Source: Flavobacterium keumense (GTDB lineage: Bacteria; Bacteroidota; Bacteroidia; Flavobacteriales; Flavobacteriaceae). Taken from it: 64,000 nt of DNA. The translations under genes and the position numbers were made by a program. Shown here piece after piece: positions 9,801 to 17,497 of this stretch. The notes beneath the pieces are model-generated. The model worked only from the letters and a program-made list of their open reading frames with translations, did no database searches and had not been told where the DNA came from. Each line of letters opens with the position of its first letter. Positions within the stretch are counted from its first letter, which is position 1. The DNA lies in assembly GCF_029866485.1 (NCBI RefSeq), contig NZ_CP092332.1, positions 496,001 to 560,000 on the forward strand. Direction: 5' to 3'.

Positions 9801-10244
9801 GCCCACCGCTACTTTTAGCGTATTTTTATCCAATTCCTTTCGAGTAACTACTTTTTCAAAAAGCGCCTCGGGATAACTGACAATAATGGCTGGTTTTTTG
9901 CGTGAATTGATGCGATTAAGTACTTCCGCGCGAAGCAAAACATTCGCATTGTCAGTTTCTTCTATTTGATACGGACGACGAAACGAAGCGGGATAAAACA
10001 AAACATCTTGGTCGCCAATCATTTGTTCCAAATCATTCAAATAATAGGCGGCTTCTTCTTTATCGTTTAAAATGAGTAAAAACGGTAATTCTGATTTTTT
10101 AAAAACAGAACGAATTACAAATGAAATCGAAGATCCAACCAAGCCCGAAAGGTGTACTTTTGGAGTATTATTTTGCCCTAACAGTGAAGCTATTTGCTCT
10201 GTTTTAGGTGAATTATCGTAAATAGAATAGATTGTTTTACTCAA
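6882..10244 (-). CDS. mfd: transcription-repair coupling factor Mfd
   Basis: A 1120-residue SF2 translocase that pushes stalled RNA polymerase off DNA lesions and recruits the UvrA-UvrB excision machinery. In order: an N-terminal UvrB-homology region, an RNA-polymerase-interacting domain (SVGDYVTHIDHGIGKFGG near 435), then motor motifs GDVGFGKTEVA (Walker A, near 585), GTHQLV, VDEEQKFG (near 688), TATPIPRTL and RGRVGRSNK (motif VI), and a C-terminal TRCF domain. The start codon is TTG (10242-10244). It overlaps the last codons of the upstream lipoprotein gene by 8 nt, which suggests translational coupling; no better in-frame start is visible. Confidence 0.96.
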   Translation of the reverse strand: MSKTIYSIYDNSPKTEQIASLLGQNNTPKVHLSGLVGSSISFVIRSVFKKSELPFLLILNDKEEAAYYLNDLEQMIGDQDVLFYPASFRRPYQIEETDNANVLLRAEVLNRINSRKKPAIIVSYPEALFEKVVTRKELDKNTLKVAVGDQISIDFINEVLFEYEFKRVDFITEPGEFSVRGGIVDVFSFSNDNPYRIEFFGNEVDSIRTFDVATQLSLEQQKKIAIIPNVENKLFQENRESFLDYISEKTVLFIQNTEGFLSQLDKQFGKAEEAFEKLSKDIKHARPEQLFLNQEQFIKRALDFSVVELASKSIFKTTKKFDFYIQPQPSFNKQFDLLLNNLNDNHFNGYKNYLFCSNDNQAKRFHDIFETLDEANSENIRKQYNTIVLPLYQGFIDEENQITCYTDHQIFERYHKFSIKNGYSKKQNITLKELTSLSVGDYVTHIDHGIGKFGGLQKIQVEGKTQEAIKLVYADNDIVYVSIHSLHKISRYNGKDGTPPKIYKLGSNAWKVLKQKTKARVKHIAFNLIQLYAKRRLEKGFQYAPDSYLQNELESSFIYEDTPDQTKATQEVKADMESDRPMDRLVCGDVGFGKTEVAIRAAFKAVDNSKQVAVLVPTTILAYQHYRTFSERLKDMPVTVGYLNRFRTAKQKAETLKQLAEGKLDIVIGTHQLVNKNVVFKDLGLLIVDEEQKFGVNVKDKLKTIAANVDTLTLTATPIPRTLQFSLMAARDLSVITSPPPNRYPIETNVVGFNEELIRDAISYEIQRNGQVFFINNRIENIKEIAGMIQRLVPNARVGIGHGQMDGAKLEELMLAFMNGEFDVLVATTIIESGLDVPNANTIFINNANNFGLSDLHQMRGRVGRSNKKAFCYFVCPPYSAMTEDARKRIQALEQFSELGSGFNIAMKDLEIRGAGDLLGGEQSGFINEIGFDTYQKIMNEAIEELKENEFKDLYPEQNDIETKEYVKDLQLDTDFELLFPDEYINTVSERLLLYNELADIKDEASLLNYQNKLIDRFGPLPKQAVSLLSSMKIKWIATRLGIEKLVMKQGKMIGYFVSDQQSDYYQSGRFHQVLQFVQKQSALCKMKEKQTPNGLRLLLTFDNVKSIRRALELMELIGN

Positions 10245-10851
10245 CGCGTGGTAAATTTGGGTCTACAATTGTGTTCGGAATTGCTCTTGTTGTATCCAAC
10301 ATTCTCAACATATCGGACTCGCCTTCTTCCGTAGGAATTTTACTTTTTTCAGTAATCTTATCCATTTGTCTTTGCAAAGAAACCAACTCAATATTAATTT
10401 CATTAATCAAAGCTATTACTTTTTTTGTAGGGATAGTATCCAGATGAATAAATAAATCCAGTAAGCGAACTTTAGTGATCAAAGTACTTATTCTACTTTT
10501 GATTTGAGGTTGTTGAAATTGGAACGGAATATTGTTAGGAAGTTGTTGTACTTTTTTAGAAAGTTCTGCTGCTTTCTTCTGAAAAGCACCCAATGTTTTT
10601 GATGGTTTTTGTCCTAGCTCATCTAAAAATTGTCGAAATTCAGTCCAGATTTTTACACTTTGTTCTGAAGTTGAATTAATTGGAGTCGCATAGAAATCCC
10701 ATTTTTTACTTATCTCTTGGTATATTACCTCATTTTTTTGAGCCGCTTTTTTATTTTCAGCATTACGTTGCTGATTGTCTTCTTTGCAAGATGACAACAG
10801 TAAAAAAAGAAAACAAAAAATCACTCCTAAATATTTCATATTCATTTTCAT
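10237..10851 (-). CDS. small predicted lipoprotein upstream of mfd
   Basis: A 204-residue protein with a lipoprotein signal peptide ending LLLSSC (lipobox Cys22 from the first Met), so probably anchored in a periplasmic leaflet. The remainder is helical and charged, with no recognised domain. Starts at Met1, Met3 or Met5 are all possible. A TAACTTTG -7 box on the minus strand (10859-10866) would put the transcript start almost at the first ATG, favouring Met3 or Met5. Its stop overlaps the TTG start of mfd by 8 nt, so the two form one operon. The link to DNA repair looks positional. Confidence 0.8.
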   Translation of the reverse strand: MKMNMKYLGVIFCFLFLLLSSCKEDNQQRNAENKKAAQKNEVIYQEISKKWDFYATPINSTSEQSVKIWTEFRQFLDELGQKPSKTLGAFQKKAAELSKKVQQLPNNIPFQFQQPQIKSRISTLITKVRLLDLFIHLDTIPTKKVIALINEINIELVSLQRQMDKITEKSKIPTEEGESDMLRMLDTTRAIPNTIVDPNLPRVE

Positions 10852-10933
10852 TGGAGCACAAAGTTACAAACTAAATTTACAATACCGAATTACTTCAATA
10901 GATTAACAAATCCTATTACCATTTAAATAACTG

Positions 10934-10963
10934 TTGTTCAAATAATTATTTTTTTTACTTTTA
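10934..10963 (+). promoter_or_regulatory. candidate promoter of the CotH gene
   Basis: TTG at 10934-10936 and TACTTTTA at 10956-10963 (one mismatch to TAnnTTTG) are spaced 19 nt and lie about 20 nt before the ATG at 10984. The sequence is AT-rich, so a chance match is possible. Confidence 0.35.
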
Positions 10964-10983
10964 TAGAATTAAACCTTTTCTAT

Positions 10984-12432
10984 ATGCTCAAATTAAAATC
11001 TCTTTTTGTAGTCTTTATTGTCATACTGTTTGTTAATTGTTCTCAAAACGAGCCTGTAGGTTATGACGATGGAAAGCCTTTAGTTTCAGCTATTGAAATA
11101 GGAAATAGTGAAATTCCTTATGTAAAAATTACCACTGCAACAACTATATTGAATGAACCAAAAGTTGCTGGTGAGATGGAGATTTACATTAATAAAAAAA
11201 GAATTTTAGACACTAAAATAGGTATCGAATACAGGGGTTCTACCTCCTATCGAATCTCTGATAAAAAATCATTTGGAATTGAAACAAGAGATGCTAGTGG
11301 AAATGGCATAAATGTCAGTGTATTAGGTCTTCCAGCAGAGGAAGATTGGATTTTAACCGGTGATGTATTTCAGGCTCCAAACACAATTTTTGACCGTACT
11401 TTAATGTACCACTACATTGGCTATGAACTCTTTCGTGCTATGGGAAACTATGCTAGTCGATCAAAATTTGTTGAAGTAGAACTAAACGGAACCTACATTG
11501 GGGTATATGTGTTAATGGAAAAACTAAAAAAAGACAGTAACCGGATTAACATTGAATCCTTGTCTTCGACAGATACTGATGCCGGAAAAATAACCGGAGG
11601 ATATATCCTTAAAATAGATAAAACTTCCGGGAGCGATGTATTAGGCACCCACCCTTTATCCTATTACGACAGTAATTGGGATGATGACTGTCGTTATACT
11701 GAATATAACAGCTTCAGATCCAATTATGATATTAACAGAAATCAAATAACATTTGCACCTTACGGTGCTCCATATAATAGTAATAAATATTTAGAAACCT
11801 ATTTTGTTTACGATTATCCTAAGCCAGAAAACATTAATGCGGCACAAAAAGCATATATAAAGAACTATATCGACGCCTTTGAGACGGCACTACTTACAGA
11901 TAATTTCAGTACAAACACTAGGACATATACGAATTACATTGACCGAAAAAGTTTTATTGATTTTTTTATCATCAATGAAGTAGCTGGCAATATTGATGGC
12001 TATCGACTGAGTACTTTCATGCACAAAGCACGCGGTGGTAAACTAAAAATGGGTCCTATTTGGGACTTGAATATTGGTTATGGTGCAGATGGAAGGGTTC
12101 CTGTTAATGATTGGATAATTAACTACAACACTTATGTTACTAATGATGCTTGGATGGTACCTTTTTGGTGGAAAAGACTTATGGAAGACCCACAATTTAA
12201 AAGTGAATTAAAAACCCGATGGATTGAACTTCGAGCCAATGTTTTAAGCACTCCAAAAGTTATAGAATTAACAAGTAATACTGCCAACTATTTAACTGTA
12301 AATAGTGCTATTGTGAGAAACTATACTAAATGGACAGGTATTAGTTTTGATTACAACAGTAGTGTAAATCAATTAAAAACATACCTAACCAATAGATTGG
12401 CTTGGATGGACTCAAAGATTTTAGCCTTCTAA
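10984..12432 (+). CDS. CotH kinase family lipoprotein
   Basis: A 482-residue lipoprotein (signal peptide ending LFVNC, Cys19) with a CotH-type atypical kinase domain. Supporting motifs are EYRGSTS (82-88) with DKKSFGIE shortly after, the DRTLMYHYIGYEL helix, VELNGTYIGVYVLMEK, GGYILKIDK and the metal-binding WDLNIGYG near residue 357. Bacillus CotH phosphorylates spore-coat proteins; the role in Bacteroidota is unknown, but the lipobox puts it outside the cytoplasm. It converges 3 nt from an operon encoding DUF2490-like, DUF4956 and VTC-domain proteins, a neighbourhood commonly seen for CotH genes and suggestive of a shared envelope function. Confidence 0.85.
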   Translation: MLKLKSLFVVFIVILFVNCSQNEPVGYDDGKPLVSAIEIGNSEIPYVKITTATTILNEPKVAGEMEIYINKKRILDTKIGIEYRGSTSYRISDKKSFGIETRDASGNGINVSVLGLPAEEDWILTGDVFQAPNTIFDRTLMYHYIGYELFRAMGNYASRSKFVEVELNGTYIGVYVLMEKLKKDSNRINIESLSSTDTDAGKITGGYILKIDKTSGSDVLGTHPLSYYDSNWDDDCRYTEYNSFRSNYDINRNQITFAPYGAPYNSNKYLETYFVYDYPKPENINAAQKAYIKNYIDAFETALLTDNFSTNTRTYTNYIDRKSFIDFFIINEVAGNIDGYRLSTFMHKARGGKLKMGPIWDLNIGYGADGRVPVNDWIINYNTYVTNDAWMVPFWWKRLMEDPQFKSELKTRWIELRANVLSTPKVIELTSNTANYLTVNSAIVRNYTKWTGISFDYNSSVNQLKTYLTNRLAWMDSKILAF

Positions 12433-12435
12433 TAA

Positions 12436-13158
12436 TTATTTGCTAATCAGGTAATGCCCTCCTGTATTTGATTTTTTAATCTTAAGGGTGTAATCTAGAT
12501 TTAACCCTACAACTTGAAACAATCGGTTGTAAGAAGATTTAGCATAATCCGGGCGATACATGTAAAATAAATTTAGTTTTGTCCGCTTGGCAACTTTAAT
12601 CTTTACGCCTGCACTATTTCTCCAATTATCAATGGGACGAACTCCTCCAAATTTCATAATGGGTTCTGTAGAAACATACAGTTGAATCCCATCTGTAGGT
12701 GCGTAATTAGCCTCTAATCTAACACGCCAATATCCTTCTCGTTGATTGTCTTTGTATTCATCATTAAAATCTTGTAATTGATTTTGAACCAACATTCTCA
12801 AACCAAAATCAAAATCTCCAAATCCTTTTGAAGCTTCAAATCCAAAACTCCCTCTGTAATACGTTCCTTTTTCTACTACAGCCAATCTAAAATCTGCTTG
12901 CAACTCTACATGTTTGATGATTTTTTTTGTGGCACCAACTGTAGTATACGATCCATTATACACGTTGAAATCATTAATAAATCGTGCTTGATAATCCAGA
13001 CTTGTCCCCCAACCACTAGGCAAATCCACCTTAAGCTTTGCCCCAAACCAACCCTGATTATCATTCGGATCAGTCCTTGAAGTTTGTGCAAAAATTATAT
13101 TTGTGTTTACAACTAAGAATACGATTACGTACGTGACATATCTAAAATTATTTTTCAT
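12436..13158 (-). CDS. DUF2490-like outer-membrane beta-barrel protein
   Basis: A 240-residue protein with a signal peptide (cleavage after IIFAQ) and then alternating amphipathic strands such as VELQADFRLAV, FDFGLRMLVQ and YWRVRLEANYA, as expected for an outer-membrane barrel; DUF2490-like by overall pattern. Function unknown. Its start overlaps the end of the DUF4956 gene by 11 nt, making it the third gene of a VTC-DUF4956-barrel operon. The barrel may be the exit or anchor for whatever the membrane VTC/DUF4956 pair makes or senses, which is inference. Confidence 0.7.
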   Translation of the reverse strand: MKNNFRYVTYVIVFLVVNTNIIFAQTSRTDPNDNQGWFGAKLKVDLPSGWGTSLDYQARFINDFNVYNGSYTTVGATKKIIKHVELQADFRLAVVEKGTYYRGSFGFEASKGFGDFDFGLRMLVQNQLQDFNDEYKDNQREGYWRVRLEANYAPTDGIQLYVSTEPIMKFGGVRPIDNWRNSAGVKIKVAKRTKLNLFYMYRPDYAKSSYNRLFQVVGLNLDYTLKIKKSNTGGHYLISK

Positions 13159-13732
13159 AGTAGTAAATAGTAATTGTGCAAGAATCCTTTAAATAATCAA
13201 TGTTGTCAACTGAAATTCGATGTATTTCAATACCCGTTTTACGTTTTAATTCATCTACTAATTCTTGTTTTTGTGATTCATTTATAAAATCAAGGGAGTC
13301 ATAAACAATAATTTTTGACGCTTCTTTTTTCCCCAAGATAGAATTTTCTATTATTAAAGTCAGTAGAATAATTAGAAAACAAAACAAGCTAATTTCTATA
13401 CCATCTGAAGGTCCTATGGCAGTAAGCAGTCCAATTGATATACTTAAAAACAAATACGTCATGTCTTTAACTCCTATCCCTTCTGTTCTATAACGTAAGA
13501 CCGAAAAAACAGCAAACAATCCAAATCCTGCTCCTGTACTTATTTCTACTTTATTTAACATAAATGAAATAAAAAATATGATAGAATTAAAACCAAAAAA
13601 AGTCAAAAACAAGTCGGTGTTTTTATAATTTTTAAAATATATAAAGCGAAATACTATAAAAACCGAGATTAGATTTAACAAATACCGCAATCCTAAAGAA
13701 TTAAAAATGATAGTAATTAGTGCATTATCCAT
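13148..13732 (-). CDS. DUF4956 domain-containing inner-membrane protein
   Basis: A 194-residue membrane protein with about four hydrophobic segments (roughly 10-30, 40-60, 88-108, 114-132) and a soluble C-terminal domain (about 140-194). The stretch GFGLFAVFSVLRYRTEGIGVKD with MTYLFLSI after it is the DUF4956 signature. In many bacteria this family is encoded beside VTC-domain polyphosphate polymerases and CotH, as here. It overlaps both neighbours (8 nt with VTC, 11 nt with the barrel gene), implying coupled translation and stoichiometric products. Confidence 0.85.
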   Translation of the reverse strand: MDNALITIIFNSLGLRYLLNLISVFIVFRFIYFKNYKNTDLFLTFFGFNSIIFFISFMLNKVEISTGAGFGLFAVFSVLRYRTEGIGVKDMTYLFLSISIGLLTAIGPSDGIEISLFCFLIILLTLIIENSILGKKEASKIIVYDSLDFINESQKQELVDELKRKTGIEIHRISVDNIDYLKDSCTITIYYYEK

Positions 13733-14462
13733 TATTATTTACTTTTATAATTTGATTCAACATCATTTTAAAATTGTTTTGTTTTAGTTTGGGATTAAGC
13801 GAAATTAACCCTAAACAATATTTACTCAGAGAACCTGACCTAATTTTATGTTTTTTCATAATCTCATTAAATTTAAATGAAATCATTCGTTCCGATTTAA
13901 CCTCTGCAATCACAATGTTATCATACGAAATAGCATTGAAATCTTTGTGATAACATTTTATATTTAAATCTAAAGTAACCTTTTCTTTGTTAGTTTTGTT
14001 TAACAGAGTAATTCTGGTGTATTCTACATTCAAACTTGTATACAGGTCGGTTTCTGAAAAACCTGTATTCTCGCTAATAAAACGCTCTATGTCAGTTGAA
14101 TTGCTTACAAGTTCTCTTACCTTAATCGTTTGATTTTTATTCGTTTTATATTTAAGCTCTATATATCGTAATTGACTATGAATATATTCTCTCTCCCTAA
14201 TTTTATATCTATTCCCTTTACCTCTATGATGATCAAAATATAAATCTAATCCTTTTGTGTCAAGATAATTAGACTTATATTGGAACAAACACGCATTATT
14301 TATCTTCAAAATTTGATAGTCTTGCAAACAATCTTCAAGCACTGAATTCAATACTGTTTTGGAGAAAATAAATTTCAAATCTTTTCTCTTTAACAAGAGT
14401 GCTTTGTCTTGTAAATAAGACAAGTTTATTGAATCAAATAAATGTAGAATATCTTCGTTCAA
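13725..14462 (-). CDS. VTC-domain protein (polyphosphate polymerase-like)
   Basis: A 245-residue protein with the triphosphate-tunnel fold of the yeast VTC4 catalytic domain, which makes polyphosphate from ATP. Visible elements are RKDLKFIFSK at the start, LDLYFDHHRGKG, YKIREREY, RYIELKYKTN and EVKSERM, the alternating basic and acidic strands that line the tunnel. Whether it is catalytic cannot be decided here. It is the first gene of a three-gene operon with DUF4956 and a barrel protein, facing a CotH kinase. I infer a polyphosphate- or phosphotransfer-linked envelope system. Confidence 0.82.
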   Translation of the reverse strand: MNEDILHLFDSINLSYLQDKALLLKRKDLKFIFSKTVLNSVLEDCLQDYQILKINNACLFQYKSNYLDTKGLDLYFDHHRGKGNRYKIREREYIHSQLRYIELKYKTNKNQTIKVRELVSNSTDIERFISENTGFSETDLYTSLNVEYTRITLLNKTNKEKVTLDLNIKCYHKDFNAISYDNIVIAEVKSERMISFKFNEIMKKHKIRSGSLSKYCLGLISLNPKLKQNNFKMMLNQIIKVNNNG

Positions 14463-14556
14463 ATTTCTCTTTTTTCCTCATAAAAGTAAGAATAAAATAT
14501 TGAGATTGAATGCCATTGGACTTATTTTGCCCTTAACATAATTTACTATCAAAAAA

Positions 14557-14591
14557 AAAAACGACTTGTTTTAATCTAACAAGTCGTTTTT
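14557..14591 (-). terminator. intrinsic terminator of the adhesin-PorP/SprF-OmpA operon
   Basis: A perfect 14-bp stem, AAAAACGACTTGTT (14557-14570) with AACAAGTCGTTTTT (14578-14591) and a 7-nt loop, 34 nt past the stop of the OmpA gene. Read on the minus strand it is followed by a run of ten T. Confidence 0.9.
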
Positions 14592-14624
14592 ATCAGGGCA
14601 ATAAATATTAATTGATTGTATTTC

Positions 14625-16565
14625 TTATTCCTTCACTATCACAAATGTACTTCTACGGTTGAGTTGGTGTTCTGCCTCACTACACTTCACTCCGTCTGAA
14701 CATTGATTTGTTAGCTGGGTCTCGCCATAACCCTTAGCCGTTAAGCGGTTCTTGTTGATCCCGCGTTGAACTAAGTAATTCAGTGTCGATTGCGCTCGAC
14801 GTTGTGACAAGGCTTGGTTATATCCTTTGCTCTGACGACTATCAGTATGTGAACCTATCTCTATCTTGATAGTTGGGTTGGCTTGTAGTACCTCTACTAT
14901 TTTCTCTAACTCCACTCTTGCATCTTTTCTAATGTTCGATTTATCCAAATCAAAATAAATGTGTCGCAACGATAAGGCCTTGGCTAGGTCTAAGCCTTGT
15001 TCTAGCTTATACTGGTCTTGGTCTAATACTATCGTTGTGCTGGTTTCTCTTTCATACAATGCCAAGCTTGGTCGTGTCTCGTTTGTTGAATAGGTTTCCT
15101 TACTCGCTCTTGTAGTATAGGTAGCATTGGAGAGTACTCTCTCAAAAACAAAATCACCCGTTTCATTAGTAGTAGTCTTGCCTAGTTCCTTGCCTGTACT
15201 ATCGTACAAGATGATTGTGGTGTTGGCCAAAGGAAGGTTGGTGTTTTTATCGAGTACTTTGCCTATGATTCTTGCGTTGTAATCAAACTCAAAAAACGGT
15301 TGGACATTAATGAAAGTGTACAAGTCATCATCGCCTTGTCCTCCTGGTCGATTTGAGGTAAATACACCTCTATTGGTGGCTCTATCCCAATTCAATCCAA
15401 AATCATCAAAGGCACTGTTCAAAGGTGCGTTTAAATGCACGGGTAAGGCACCTTTTTGATTTAAGTCCAATGCAAAGATGTCAAAACCTCCTTGACCTGG
15501 GTGACCGTCTGAGGCAAAAAGCAAGATGTTGTCTCTAGTTACAAAAGGATAACTCTCTCTGCCTTCTGTATTAATAGTATTACCTAGATTCTCTGGAGCA
15601 GTATAACTGCCGTCTTCATTGATACTTACCTTGAAAAGGTCTGATTGTCCAAAAGTCCCTCTTGCATCTGAAGCAAAGTATAAGGTTTTCCCATCTGCAG
15701 ACAATGCTGGGTGGGCTACTCTTGCGCTATCTTTTGCAAAAATATCCTGAACTCCTTTGTTAACCCATTTACCCTTTTCTTTAACCGATTTGTAGATTTT
15801 ATACAATCCATTAACTGCTCGTCTTTCATTGGTTTGTTTTACTTCATTTTGGGTGTAATACATCGTATTGCCATCTTTAGTAAACACCGGACTGGCCTCG
15901 TGGAAGATCGAAAAAGTGTTTTTGGAATACAACTCGGCTTTGCTATAGCTGCCATCGGCTTGTTGCACTGTATAATACAAGTTTGTATAAGGCTGACCGG
16001 TTCTTTGGTAGATTTGGTTGGCCATTGTTCTTGGACGGGCACTAGCATATAGCAAGGTATCTCCTTTGATAGTGCTACTATAATCGGAGTATTTCGTGTT
16101 AGTGGTGATGTTCTCTATTGTAAAGACATCGCTCCCTTTCTTGATGCTTTGTTGAGCTAGTTGTTGTAATTGGTTCTTCGCTCTTAGCTGGGTTGGGTTT
16201 TCCTTGGTGTATTGCGCCATGATGTGCTCGGCGTGTTTGGCTTTACCTGCTGATTTTAACGATTGGGCATAACGGTACAAAAACTCCTTTGGAAAAGTCC
16301 CTTTGAGTTCATAGCGTTTGGTGTACCACTGCTCTGCTTGTACATAATTGGCATTAAAATAATTCGCATCACCTAATCTTTCGTATAGCTGCTCAGAGCC
16401 CATGCCTTTATTGGCCAAACGCTCATAGATAGATATAGCAGATACATACGACTCTTTCGCAAAGGTTTTCTCTGCTCGTTTTAGTGTTCGATCTTGGGCT
16501 ACTAATCCTATTGGAAATAATAGTGCTATTGCTAGGTATTGTCTTATTGTTCTCATCTTTCTCAT
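14625..16565 (-). CDS. OmpA-family protein with TPR, PD40 beta-propeller and CarboxypepD-reg domains
   Basis: A 646-residue envelope protein: signal peptide (cleavage near VAQ, 23), TPR-like helices (about 28-135), PD40/WD40-like propeller blades with SADGKTLYFASD and DNILLFASDGH (about 150-415), a carboxypeptidase-regulatory Ig-like domain (about 428-515), and a C-terminal OmpA peptidoglycan-binding domain with IRKDARVELEK and GSHTDSRQSK. It is the last gene of the adhesin-PorP/SprF operon, 9 nt after the PorP/SprF gene. Such proteins commonly accompany PorP/SprF proteins and are thought to tie them to peptidoglycan. Its exact role in secretion or motility is inferred. Confidence 0.88.
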   Translation of the reverse strand: MRKMRTIRQYLAIALLFPIGLVAQDRTLKRAEKTFAKESYVSAISIYERLANKGMGSEQLYERLGDANYFNANYVQAEQWYTKRYELKGTFPKEFLYRYAQSLKSAGKAKHAEHIMAQYTKENPTQLRAKNQLQQLAQQSIKKGSDVFTIENITTNTKYSDYSSTIKGDTLLYASARPRTMANQIYQRTGQPYTNLYYTVQQADGSYSKAELYSKNTFSIFHEASPVFTKDGNTMYYTQNEVKQTNERRAVNGLYKIYKSVKEKGKWVNKGVQDIFAKDSARVAHPALSADGKTLYFASDARGTFGQSDLFKVSINEDGSYTAPENLGNTINTEGRESYPFVTRDNILLFASDGHPGQGGFDIFALDLNQKGALPVHLNAPLNSAFDDFGLNWDRATNRGVFTSNRPGGQGDDDLYTFINVQPFFEFDYNARIIGKVLDKNTNLPLANTTIILYDSTGKELGKTTTNETGDFVFERVLSNATYTTRASKETYSTNETRPSLALYERETSTTIVLDQDQYKLEQGLDLAKALSLRHIYFDLDKSNIRKDARVELEKIVEVLQANPTIKIEIGSHTDSRQSKGYNQALSQRRAQSTLNYLVQRGINKNRLTAKGYGETQLTNQCSDGVKCSEAEHQLNRRSTFVIVKE

Positions 16566-16574
16566 CTTGGTCTT

Positions 16575-17486
16575 TTAAAAGAAACGAGGCGTTTCTATGT
16601 GTTGGTTGATTTTGAATAAATCAAATTGTAAAAACAACTCGTGCGAGCCTGAATTGAAATTCGATAAACGCGTTGTCTCTCTATCGTAGCCATAGCCTAT
16701 CATCAGTCTATCGCTTACTTTAAAACCTACTAGACCCGACAATGCAGCGCTCCATCTATAGGCCATCCCTAAGGTGAATTTCTCATTAATTAAAAAATTC
16801 CCAGTCAAATCTACCTGTAAGGGCGCTCCAGCTACCATTTTGGCTACAAAAGCAGGCTTGAATTTTACATTGTAACTCAACTCAAATACTTTTCCTGCCG
16901 TTAGATAGTAATGCTGTCTGCGGTTCACATCAGAATACGCAAACTCATCATAGGTCTTAGTCTCTAACAACATCGGAACCGATAACCCTACGTAGCTGTT
17001 CTCATTATAGTAAAACAAACCAACTCCAATATTAGGCGAAAATTGATTGCTAATATTACTCCTAAAGGATACATCACTCGGATTGTAATGATTCAACTTG
17101 GTATAGTCAATATTCAATAGCTGTCCACCGGCTCTAACTCCAAATGCCAAACGACTCTGGTTCTCAAAGGGTATTGTATAGGAAATATCCAATCCTAAAT
17201 TAGTCGTGGTACTAGGACCTATCTCATCATGGACAATATTGCCTCCCAATCCTAAATTGGTATTCTCCAAAGGCTGGTGGTAGTTCAAATTAAGCGTCTT
17301 AGGCGCTCCCTCTAATCCTATCCACTGCGTGCGATACAAACTAAACAAACTACCGTACCCTAAAGAACCCGCATATCCCGGATTGATAACCGATGGATTG
17401 TACATGTACTGTGTGTACTGGGGCTCCTGCTGAGCCGAAGCACTCAACCCAAGCAGAATAAATAAACTATAAACTATTTTTTTCAT
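16575..17486 (-). CDS. type IX secretion system PorP/SprF family membrane protein
   Basis: A 303-residue outer-membrane barrel with signal peptide (MKKIVYSLFILLGLSASAQ) followed immediately by QEPQYTQYMYNPSVINPGYAG, split here as QEPQYTQYMYN and PSVINPGYAG, the N-terminal hallmark of PorP/SprF. SprF in F. johnsoniae is required for surface delivery of the adhesin SprB. The gene sits 11 nt downstream of a giant type B CTD adhesin, matching the sprB-sprF pairing, so it probably serves that substrate. A downstream OmpA protein completes the unit. Confidence 0.93.
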   Translation of the reverse strand: MKKIVYSLFILLGLSASAQQEPQYTQYMYNPSVINPGYAGSLGYGSLFSLYRTQWIGLEGAPKTLNLNYHQPLENTNLGLGGNIVHDEIGPSTTTNLGLDISYTIPFENQSRLAFGVRAGGQLLNIDYTKLNHYNPSDVSFRSNISNQFSPNIGVGLFYYNENSYVGLSVPMLLETKTYDEFAYSDVNRRQHYYLTAGKVFELSYNVKFKPAFVAKMVAGAPLQVDLTGNFLINEKFTLGMAYRWSAALSGLVGFKVSDRLMIGYGYDRETTRLSNFNSGSHELFLQFDLFKINQHIETPRFF

Positions 17487-17497
17487 TCGACGAGTTT

